Below are positions 22,756-34,700 of a stretch of DNA of 64,000 nucleotides, piece by piece; positions within the stretch are counted from its first letter, which is position 1; each line of letters begins with the position of its first letter. The DNA comes from Ischnura elegans (Eukaryota > Arthropoda > Insecta > Odonata > Coenagrionidae): positions 89,029,030 through 89,093,029 of the forward strand of contig NC_060246.1 of the NCBI RefSeq assembly GCF_921293095.1, read 5' to 3'. A program made the position numbers and the translations under genes. The notes beneath the pieces are model-generated. The model was not told where the DNA came from. It saw nothing but the letters and a program-made list of their open reading frames with translations, and made no database searches.

Positions 22756-25700
22756 GTGAGCACTCGTCAAGGCCTCTGTTCCCGTCAACGTTGTCGTGTC
22801 CTCCTTCCATATTGCCCACGCTTCCGCACCTTAAAACGCTACCCTCCAGGGGCCGTATTCTGTATTTCGTCGGTACCGCGCCGGTCGGTTTCCCTTCCCA
22901 GCCCACCGACAGCACATCATTCCGTACCGACGACGGTTTCCATACCGACGACGGCAAATTCAGCGATTCAGTATGGTCGTCGGTATCAAACCAGTCGGTA
23001 CGGTTCCCTCTCCTTCCCAAACAGGGAAAATCCGAATATATCCGAAGTTAAACGTGTCTCCACCAATGAAAGAAGGGTAAAAACAAGTGAAGACTCATTG
23101 GCACAGTTTGTTGTCGTCATTCTCAATCTTTTTATTTGCGGAAATTACGACTTATTGCTAGATTATGATAATTGATATTGGATAAGTTGTTAACAATGCT
23201 TATATAATGTGTGGTAGTAATGCTGTACCTACAGAATCGAAGGAAACAATATTACAACATAACAATAAAGTTTGTATGTGATGGAGATTGTTGTTGCTGG
23301 AATGAATTATTGAAACTATCCTTGAGATCGTAGTTTCTTTTTTTAAATATTGGTTCCGTATAATGCTATTTATTCATGATTTGGTAATATAGTTGTCATT
23401 AAGTAAGTTCCGTCTAAATGTTATCAACGGAAGGTTATGCCATTGGCACCGTAGCAGACGAAAATAACATACCATGGAACGTGAACGTAGGATTCAAATG
23501 CAAATTTAAATGTCATATTAGAGGAACAAGTTAGGAAATTGTTATAAAAATATGGAGCTGGGTGTAATTAAAAGAAGTGTAATGACGAGGAAGTAAATAA
23601 ATTGTGATTGGGTGAAATACATATGTATAAGTTGCGCATTCCAAGTGAGAGAAAATGATAATATTGCGGTAGACCTCATACTTATTAACAAATATCTTCT
23701 TTTATCGTCAAGGGAATCAATGGCTGACGATAAAATGAAATATAGTTGCCTGTTACAAATGAAAGAAACTGATACCGTTTTGGCAAACTTCATACTTAAA
23801 TAAAAAGATCTTATTTCTATGCCGAGAGAAACGCCAAATGATGGTCGAGTGAAATAATAGTTGCCTATTAAGAGTGAGATGAAGTGATAACATTGCGGCA
23901 AAACTCATATTTAATCAAAAATATCTTTTTTATGTCAAAGGAGCAAATAAATGATGATAGAGTGAAAGAAATCCTATTACAACCCAGACGGCACAGGAAG
24001 TTTTCGTACCTAAATACGAGGGTGGACAATCTAGATACAAAAATCGCGCTTAGGAAGTTACTTAGAAGGTTTTGTTTCTTTATTTCCTTTAATGACGAAA
24101 AAAGATGCAAGAGGACTGGCAAATTCATATGCATCGATAAAATTGTATCTCATCGATAAAACTGTATTCGGTCTGGGACTATTTTCTTTCGCGGGTGGTG
24201 CCATCTGGTGCCATCGTGCCCTATCCTCCTAGAAAGATCACATGCCTTCACAAGCCGTTGGAGATCGCGTCGTTTACGTCACGTCTCACTACATTTCAGG
24301 GATTTTTGTGGTTAAGTTAGTGAAGAATAGAGTGTCTGGTAATGGTGAAGTTTCCCTTATTCTTTAATTTCATTCACTGGGCTTCAGAAACGTGTTTGTG
24401 AGATATTTTTGTTAGAAATGCCTTTCGTGTGTGTATTGTCGGGATGTAATGGAAACTCCGGGACATATGGTTCAAGTTTTTAGCTCTCCAAAAGATCCTG
24501 AGTTGAAGAAGAAGTGCATTTGGGCGATAAGAAGAAAACATTTCACCCCTACGAAAAACTGTGAGGTATGTACTCTTTCTCGCTGTAATTATTTGGATGT
24601 AATTTTAAGTCAGAAGTGGCTTCGGGATGTTGATGCATCAACATCCCGAACTATTCAGTACTAAAAATGGTGATTCAAAATATTGTAGCAGCAATTCTTT
24701 TGAAAATTCTTGCATTTTAGTTGTCTTTTTTGTATTAATTCATTCGGTAAACGTGTGGTTAAAGGAGAAACTAGGAATAAGCTGCCAAGTTTATAGGATC
24801 GAATATTGCTTCTTAGCTTGCCCTATGGTGTATTACACGTCGGCTTTCATCATTTCAAATTATCTTATGCTATAGTTTAAAACAATAAAAATATCAGGCA
24901 TACAAATATTTACTATATTTACGAGCCTAGTAATTTGATTTCTCATGCAGAAATACCAAAAATTGGAAATGATTTGACCTAATAAGTTACATGGTATTTT
25001 ATTATTTATTAATTTTAGGTGTGTGAGCTTCACATTGCACCATTGTGATATCAGAAAGTAATCTGTGGCCTTGGACGAGAAGACGAGGAGAAAATTCTTG
25101 CTGAATGGAAGGTGCCCAGATTGGAGGAAGGTACCATTGCTTCACTGTTACCTGTCGCCAAGAAGACAGACATTGTGGCAGAAGTGACATATTTGTGGAT
25201 GTGGATTTGATTTGTGCAAGTTGGTGCAGTGATAGTGGACGTTCATCGGAGAAAGTATTGACGATAGTTTGTATGTATCGACCAGTCCTCTTTTAAATAA
25301 TTTTCTATTCGAAAGAGAATAAGAGTAATTGTTTCGCTAAATTAGATGTGGGATAGAAGAGAAAATTGGAAATATTATTGTGGTTGACAATAGAAAATAC
25401 ATAATATATGTATTGTATTTCTGTGGGTTTTTTCTTTCCTGCCTCTTTAAAATTTCTTGCGGTGGTGACTTCATGCAAAGTAAGTATAAAATCGGAGGTG
25501 TGATCTAAGAGATAACATGTTTTATTTTACAAGTGTTTATGCTGGTGATTTGGCAGGACTTTCATATTTTTAATAGGTTGATACATTTACTGCAGTTACC
25601 TAGGGACTTTTACTCATACCAAATAATTTTTCAAATACTTTAGCGCCTGATATGGGTAAGTTTTAGTAGCTGAGACTGAACTATACGTTAATTTTTGCTT

Positions 25701-28700
25701 GCATTTTGATGAATTCGATCATACTAATAGCAGATGTGTCAGCAATCCTGTTTCATCGGCAATTTTTATTTAAAAATCTTATTTCGTCAGGCTTTAGGGT
25801 AAGCTTTTTAATGCTCGTGGGCTATGTGATGTCTTATTTTGTGTCAAAATTAATAAGAATTTACTCTCATTAACATCTCAAGGTTTCCAAGTAAGTACGA
25901 GCCACTTAACAATGCTGGATGCTGGTGGTGCGTGAATTAGCCGTGAGAATCTCATTTTTCGCAGAGTTATTTAAGTGGCCGAGTAAGTTTTGTAAGTTCT
26001 CAATGGGTAAATAATACTATATCATGAATTCTAATTACCATGAAAAACTCACAACCGACAAAAACTTTGTCGGTCGTGAGTCTTTCATGGTAATTAGAAT
26101 TCATGATATGGTGTTATTTACCTATTGAGAACTTACAATTCATTCGTATCAAGGTTCTCGCTACGGTCGGTAGTTATCGATTGTGTTGCGTTCGATACAT
26201 TTTTCGATCGTGCGAGTTACGATATAACTAATTTCGACCTAATCGATTGAGATTAGCCTGAGTGCCGTGTTCCTGCGCGCTATGTATCCAATCGTACGTG
26301 CTTAGTAGCGGACATTCACATGCTGCGTACGCGCTTCGTCGACAGGCCGCGAATGGTATGTATCCATTGACGAAAAGCGACGGAGCGGCACAGTATCCCC
26401 TTAGTCAATGGGTACTATGTACATACGAATTAGATACGGAGGGTTCTGTGCCGTCTGGGAAGCGAGTGAAAGTGGTAACATAAATGAGAGAAAGTCATTA
26501 TATAGTGGCAAACCTCATGTTTATTAACCAATATCTTATATTTATGTCAAGGTAATCAATATATATGATGATACAGTGAATTATAGAGGCGTATTCGAAG
26601 GGGCAGAAAAAGATAACATTGCAGCAAACCTCATTATTTACTCGGTGATGAGATAAAAACAAAATAAAACGTACAATGCGCACCGGGGAGTTGATGAAAC
26701 CCACTAGTCGGTGGCCGTACCGACACCTTTTTGCTGTCGGCAAGGCTACCGACGATCTCTCGCCCTCACGTCGGTGCCGCACCGATCGGGTTCGTACAGA
26801 ATCGCACGACTTCTTACCGGGAGTCGGTGTTACGTCGCACCCGACGAATCGGTGCCGCACCGATCGGTTTGGAGTTACAGAATACTGCCCCAGATCAGAC
26901 TCTTCACTAACCTTTTATTTAAACCCTTATATAGTGATCCTCTCATAAACTCCTTCCTGTTCATGAACGCCTCCTTTGCTAATGCAATTCTCTTCTTTAT
27001 TTCCTTACTGCTGTATCCGTTTTCCTCTAACGTGCTGCCTAAATGGTTAAATTGCTCTACCTCCTCAAGTTTTTCCCTACCTACTTATATCTTCAGTCTC
27101 GCATTCCTCGCCCGCGATGCATTACAAAATCGCATGACCTTGGTCTTCTTGTGATAAATCCTCATCCTATACTCCTCATAACGCTTGCTTAACTAGAGCC
27201 TAAAGCCCCATTGCTGGCTGGCTAATCAACGCCTGATCATCCGCAATCCTCACTGATTTGAACGTCATTCCTCCCACTTTTACTCCAGCTTCCAAGTTAT
27301 TAAGCTGCGATTAACAGAATATCTCATTTATTGGTCAAGTTACACCAAGTTGAGTTGTTGTGAACGATGGTTAACGTATTAGCTGAAGAGTTTTGAGTTT
27401 TATTCAGGACGAACAATTTGTGAAAAAGTGCTGGTTACTTGTTATTCGCTATGTCCTAATATTTCATGTTTGTAACCCTGCCCGCGACCTCTTCCATTTG
27501 ACCGTGACCGAAGGTGCGGATCCTGGTGAACGTGACGGAGGCGACGAAGAACGTGACTCTGCACGTGGGAGACGACATGCGTGTGGACGAGGCGTACTCG
27601 GCGGTGGACCGCGTGCCTCGTCCGGGGGAGCGCATGAAGAGAGTGCCCGTGGCCAGACACGAGACGGACGCCGCGCGCAACTTCCACGTGGTGCACCTGG
27701 AGGAGAACCTGGAGGCCGGGCGGCAGTACGAGGTGCACTTGAAATTCTCAGGCATCCTCAACGACCTCCTTCAAGGATTCTACCGGAGCTCATACTCGGA
27801 GAACAACAAGACCAGGTCAGACCCCTTCCATCCCTCTTCTGTTCCTCTCTCATTCACTCGATGATTTGACCCGGAGGTTACTATGTGTATGTTAGGCTAG
27901 ATTTCACCCCATGCTAATCCACAGGTATTTGAAATTCACACATTCAGGGTAGAGGGGGGGGGGGGTTACTCACTCAGTGATTTAGCGCGAAGGTTGGTTC
28001 TCATGGGTGAGGGTAGAGGTCACTCGAGGCTAAGCCAAAGGCCTGTGAAATTTACACGTTCAGGATAGATAAGCAATTACTTTCAAAGGTTGGTTACGAT
28101 GGATAAAGGTAGAGCTCACCCCAGCCTAAGCCTTGGGTATGTGATATCACTCGTTAATCACTCAGTGATTCATCCTTGAGGTTGGTTGGCATGGGTGTGG
28201 GTAGAGCTCACCTCAGGCTTAGCTGGAGGCCTGTGGCAATCACATATTCAAGGTGGGGGTCGAAACGCGTAGCTTTCATTACTTCCAACATTTAAATATC
28301 GAATCGTTAAACTTTTTCTGTTAAATCAAATCGTACTACATGTAATTTTACACTATTTCAAAGAATTCTTCTCGTTTATTTTTAACATGATCTTTTATTT
28401 TAATTTTTTACATTATTCATCATTAAAGACGTTGATAAACATGGTTGAATGAGAGCCATTAAATTTTTCTCCTGTTTGTTCTAGTAACCCTATCCTCTTG
28501 GCATTTCACCAAGTCTCCAAGAAAAATTCAGTTTAGCAGCAAGTATGTTTGGTTTTGTAGGGAAAAAACTGCCTCAAAGTATCACATAAGTTATACAGAG
28601 AAGAGTTTGAGTTTTAATGTCCTTCGTATTTTTGACAAAAAACTTTAAGTATACCGTGGCTCTCAAAAAAATGTCAATCCACTCGAATATTGGCCTGAGA

Positions 28701-31700
28701 GAGTTCTCTATTCTTAAGAAAGCTTTTGTTTTATCCTGTAAGGTATGACCTGTATTGAATTTAAAGCTTCACTTCCATCGGTAGTGGTGTGATCTTGAGG
28801 GCTTGCATATCCTTTCAAGGTCAGTTTTTGTAATCTTAACAGAGATCTCTTCTTGAAGCGCTCTTTTTTTAACTCGGGTATGATAAAAACAATTTCCAAA
28901 GAACTTCAATTTTTTATTTATCTAATATTTCAAGGCCGCCATGATGTAACAAGTAAAATATCCTCGATATCTCTCGGCCATTATTTGAATGTATTCGAGG
29001 CTCTAGCATTAAAATAACCTCGTTGGTTTCGTAGTCACAATACATGATAATTTTAATGAAGATTAGATTAGATTAGTTTATGCGGTGGGGGATCAGCTCC
29101 CAGGGCACTTAGACCTATAGGTCCATTGTGCTAACCACCGATAATGGATCATCCATAGAGGCCAATGTCCTTAACGAAGGACAAAAGGTCCCCAATGGGA
29201 AGATCTCTTACTTCCTTGGGCTCTATGAAAGGTGAGCCCAGGTGTCTATATCGAGTCCTCATGATTGCGGGGCACTCGCATATTAGATGGGTGGTTGTTT
29301 CTTCTTCCATCTCACACCATCTACACCTATCTGAGTCTGTTATCCCCAGCAGGTGCATATGTCTCATTACGTGATAGTGACCCGTAAGCAGGCCTACTAC
29401 CGTCCGCACTTGACTTCTGTTCATAAGAAGAAGTCTTCTCTCGAGTCTAGGAGAGATCTCTCCTATAAGGGTTTTTGCCTGACGTAAACCCGGTGTTTCC
29501 CGCCAGATCTTTAGGTGTTGGGTTGCTCCCCACCCTTTAATTGCAGCCATCCCAATTGATGAGGCAACTGGCACAATTGGTTCTGGGCCAATTGGATTCT
29601 GTTCAGCACCGGCATTTGCCAGTTCATCTGCCTTCTCGTTTCCGGTGATACCTGAATGTCCCGGTACCCAGAAAAGTTCTATTTTGCAGCGGCTGCCCAG
29701 AATATTGAGAGCCTTGTAGCATTCAGCCAATAGTTTAGATCTGCACCAAGGTGAGTTCAGGGCTTTTAGAGCAGCCTGACTGTCAGTGCATATATGGATT
29801 GGTCTCTTGTAGAGACCTGTCTCCTCAATAGCGTGCACACAGGTTAGGATAGCAAAAATTTCTGCCTGAAACACTGTGGCATATCTTCCTAGGGGAACAT
29901 GTATGCTCCTAGGGGGGGACTGGCTGTAAACGCCTGCCCCTGCTTTCCCTTCTTTCATGGAGCCATCGGTGAACCACACTTGGGCTCCATTATGAAGGGC
30001 TTTCCCCTCTTCTTTTGCCCAGCATTCCCTGTTTGGGAAATGGGTTTTAAAAAGAGGCGGTGAAGAATTGAACGTCGCCATCATGGAATCCGACCCCATC
30101 TCAAAAATGGTGCTAGACTCCCTCAGTCCCGTCCACAGTTGTCTGTGTCCAGAGAAATTTCCTCTGTCGTACCACATACCTAGATTTCTCAATCTGTATA
30201 ACGTGGCTCTTGCATGAACCTCTACTTCCACATAAAGTGGGGGAAGGTTCAGCAGAGTTTCCATCGCCAAGGTTGGAGTCGTCCTCATTGCTCCTGTAAT
30301 GCCCATACAGGCCATTCTTTGTAGGTGGTTAAGCTTGTTCCTAACAGTAATTTGTTTGGTCTTTTTCCACCATACAATTGAGCAGTGGAGGAAACTAGGT
30401 TTCACCACTACATTGTATAGCCAACTAATGGCTTTGGGTTGAAGGCCCCATGATTTACCAAGGGCTCTTCTACATGTCCATAATGAGGCACATGCTTTTT
30501 TGAGTTTGCTATCCATGTGCTCTCTCCAGTTGAGCTTGGAATCTAGAGTGACTCCAAGATATTTGACCGATGAGGACGGTGTTAGTCTCTTTCCCAAGAG
30601 GTAGGGGGAAGTGAATCCCTCTCTCTTCCTTTTCTTAGTGAAGAGAACAAGATTGGTCTTCTCTGGATTAACAGAGAGTCCTGTTTCGGAACACCACTGG
30701 GCTGTTTTGTCCAGGGCTTTCTGCAAAAGCTCACATACTGTGTCTAGGAATCTGCCTGAAACCAAGATCACGATATCATCAGCGTATCCTTGTGTGAATA
30801 CACCGGTATTGTGGAGGTTTGACAGCAGACTGTCGACTACCATATTCCACAGTAATGGGGACAACACCCCACCCTGTGGACACCCTCTTGTCACAGTCAC
30901 CGTCAGCGAGCTCCCTCCAAGACGGGCGGTAACAGATCTTTGCTCAAGCATGTATCTGATCCATCTCACAATGTGTGTATGGATTCCATGCCTGTCCGCT
31001 GCCAGGCAGATTTGTTCAAAGGATGTATTGTTGAAGGCTCCTTCTCTTCACAATACATGATAATTTTAATGAAAGATGTATCAAAATTCTTTTTGAAAAG
31101 TCTCCAAATTATGTCAAAAACTCATGAGAATTACAAGAGGTACTAAAATGGTAGAAAAATTTTTTCCCGTACATTTGAAATCCGCGCATTCGACGTTATT
31201 TTATAACAAAAATGAGGTTTCGATTCGCGTTGTGCTCCCATTACGAGAAACCTCTAGTCCCGATATGTATATGTTTCTTTATATTTTAGATAAATATTTG
31301 CACAATTTGAAAGCATTTTAGAGATAATGTGCAGCTTTAATGTCGTTTACTTTAAACTGATTTTTAGTCTGGTCATTCAGTAGATTTCGTAATCACAAGG
31401 TATTTATAGTTATTGATTTGTTTTATTACCATGCATTTCGATGCCACGTTATCGTGAGATGATTGTTGATTACATGTATTTATTGTCGTAGAATTACCTA
31501 CCGCAATAAAAAACTATCGTTTTTGGCGTTGAGTAATTTAAATTGAGCAGAACGTTTTTGACGTGCGTATATCTTCTCGTTTATTTTTAACGTGACAATG
31601 GTTCTTGTAATTTTTTATCTTACCCGAATTTGATTTCAAAATTATTAATTAATTATTGATATGATGTTATGGTTATGAGCCGGCGTCCGTGGTGGTGGGG

Positions 31701-34700
31701 ATAAGTCCTCGCCTCTCTAACCGTAGGTCGTGGGTTCAAATCCCGCCTAGGTAGTTGGTCCCTATCCAGGGCATGTATGTTTGTGCTGTGCTTTGTTAAT
31801 CCTCCGTTGCAAAGGCCCTAATATGCCGTTTACGGGAAGTTGAAAATAAATAAATATCTATATAAATATTGTCCTACCTACAATGAAAATTATTCAATAG
31901 GGAATTTAAGTGAGTTTTATCCTAATACAAGGTTATGCATCCATAGCTAATATCCTTACCAATCATGAAAAGTATGCGCAAAATATGTAAAGCATTTCTC
32001 ATAATATGAATTTTCAATATCAATGAATAATAAATATATCATTGACTATTTTTTCGACAAGCTCACTAATTAAATGTACCAATCCTTTTCCGCATCTTCT
32101 TGCCTCGAGAATTTCGTACTATATTCATAAAGTTATGTATCTTAATGTCCTAGCTCTTGATTAACTTGAATTTCCAAAGGAAAATGCATGAAATTTGTTT
32201 TCTGCAGTGTTCGAATAGTTTGATTAGCATGTGCCAATAGTTACTAATTCTCAAGCCCTGAACATAAGCTCACTGTAAGCGAAAGTTGTAATTTTCCTTA
32301 GCTTAGATATAATCTTACGGTTTTTCTCCCTTGTGATCTAGAAAAATAATAATAACTATTAGTAGTTAAAAAGGTCAAGACATCTTCATAATTAAAAATT
32401 AATTCATTTTATTATTTTAGAAGATGCTGGTCATTTCGAAAACTTTTGCGTTGATATGGGAGCGGTAGTAAGACAGATATAAGCGAAATTTCGTTTATTC
32501 ATGGAAAAGGTAGTACATGCACGTGCCAATGGCATGGGCGAGGCAGATAGTCACTTTAAGGTCAAGGCAGAATATGTCAGTTGCTATGATTGACGAAGTT
32601 TGCACACTAATATTAGCTTCGCAATGTTGGCAATTGCCAATTGTTGGCAATGTCTTCCTTTCGTTTCCTGTAAAATTCACATTTAGTGTCCTTATGACAC
32701 TAAATATGAAATTTACATTTGAAAGGTAGTAGGACACTGTCCTACTACCTTTCCCATGTCAACGCTTCAATTAGAAAACTCATATTATCGAGCTGTATTG
32801 AAACGTTGATTGGCCTCTTAAAATATAAAAAAATGATAACCATTGCAAAAAAAAACTTGAAAAGCATAAAAAAATACCAAAAATTTTGCATTTCCTTCTT
32901 AAATACCCACATTCCGACACATTAATCGACGTGAAAAATTGAGGTCAAGAGAAATAGAAAAAAATCGATATATTTAAATAATTAACTGGAATATAAATGT
33001 ATTTATGATCGCAATTGTATTAATTTCTTGCTGTGCGTTCGTCTGTTTTTTTCATGGGTGTACTGAACGTTCTTCATTCGTTCCTGGAATATTTCAGGTG
33101 GATCGCGACGACGCAGTTTCAGCCCACAGACGCCCGTCGAGCCTTCCCGTGCTTTGACGAGCCGGCGCTCAAGGCGAGGTTCAAGATCAGCATCGCGAGG
33201 CCGCACGGAATGTCGGCCATCTCCAACATGCCGCACATTCAAGGAGTCACCGAACCAGTGTTAGTGAATGAGAGGGAGGCCTTTGTCCTCCGCCTTTGCC
33301 CCTGCCTTCCTTACACGCTGCAGCCGCTCTCGACCTTTGTGCGCTGCGGGTCGCATACACACACCCTCTAGGAAACGCCCTGCGGCCTTCATTTCTTTCC
33401 GAGCTCCGGCAGGTTCTATTGTTTTCGTCTTATGAGGATTTCTTTGTGATGAAAGAAAAATTTTTCGATTTTTTCGTGAAAATTTTTTTTTAATCTAAAC
33501 GACTCGTGTTGCAACATTTAACGCATAATAACCGTGAACTGATGGCGACGAATCAAGTTTTTAAACAGGTTTTTTTTTCTTTTTTATCAAATAGAAGCAA
33601 AGGCTGCGTAAAATTAAGTTTATTATGATAATTTCTATTCCACCCTACCTTGCCCAATAGAATTGGATCTATTATTAATTTTTCCTTTCTCAAGGTTTTC
33701 ATGGTGCTAAGCTACAGAAGGATGCATAAACAATATTCCGTTTTCAAAGTTAACACTGTTAATTGATTCAGTTTCGCTGGGAGTCAGATATTTCCCCTCC
33801 AATTTTTCAGTTTAATATTTATTGTCTCCCCTGAAGTTAGTTCCAATTTAGAATTTATGTTTTATAAGGCTATTCGTAATGCTTGTCTTTCTCAGAGTAC
33901 TTCATTATAGGTTATGAGGAAAACATTTTGATGCCAACTTTTGCATGGGTTCAAATTTATTATGAGAGCTGTGGAAGAAATATTTTTAATGCTACCTAAA
34001 AACATTTAAATTACATTAATTAAAACGGTTGAATGTAAAAATTTGGTAGAAAAGAAATAAATTTGTGAAGTGTCAACGAAACTTGAAATTGCTTGCCCAA
34101 AATTATGATGAATTATTTACATACTGCCAAGATAAACATTAATTTGACCTTATATTACGTTTTGTGGATGAGAGGAAAATTAAGTGTGGTCTGGAAAAGG
34201 AGTCTCATTGAGGTTTTAATGTGAAATATAATTATACTGGAATTTTTTGAGAAACTGTTTACATCAAAAAGTAATTATGTGGTTTATTTGTAGGAAGTTC
34301 AAGTCCAAAAATAAAAATGCGCTAGTGAAAGGTTATTTCCAATGCATCCCATATCTGCCCCTGGTGGATTTTTCTGGTGGATTTTTAATGCAAAAACGTA
34401 CGCTTGTAATATGACGCTGATAAATGTCATGAAAGTAGTAGTGCTAGTCAACAATAAGTATAATGGCTACAACTATAACGGCAGAAAATTATAAATTATC
34501 ACAGAGATGTAATCTTAACTAATGCCCTGGATCAAACTTTGACCTGATGGCTATGTTCTTTTAATATTCCAGGGTAGATATGCCTGGATGGGTTTGGGAG
34601 CATTTCATGGAATCTGTGCCAATGTCAACATACCTAGTTGCATTTGTTGTGTGTGATTTTGAAAGACGAACAAACGGTTCATTTTCTGTGTGGGCACGTC

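Larger units (their letters stand above)
22756..27513 (+). other. Aminopeptidase intron 1 (about 4.8 kb)
   Basis: Donor GTGAGC, acceptor TGACCGAAG|GTG. The intron holds a CGG/CCGAC-rich repeat, a degenerate tandem repeat, a THAP-domain gene relic, a 145-bp hairpin, a dispersed foldback and a LINE fragment, each listed separately. Confidence 0.85.
27816..33097 (+). other. Aminopeptidase intron 2 (about 5.3 kb)
   Basis: Donor GTCAGA, acceptor ATTTCAG|G. It contains the minisatellite, the 26-bp-TSD LINE, a SINE and short hairpins, listed separately. The remaining sequence is AT-rich with nothing recognised. Confidence 0.9.

Noticed and set aside
22102..22788. 228-codon minus-strand open frame and other long frames over exon 1
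   Set aside because: They are shadows of the GC-rich coding exon on the plus strand; no domain, and the plus-strand frame has the M1 sequence.
23520..23975. CRISPR-like array
   Set aside because: The units are long, degenerate and contiguous with no constant repeat/spacer alternation, and the genome is eukaryotic.
27393..27869. Alternative frames over exon 2 (158 and 98 codons)
   Set aside because: Out of frame with the conserved M1 text [13 protein letters not shown]; composition-driven.
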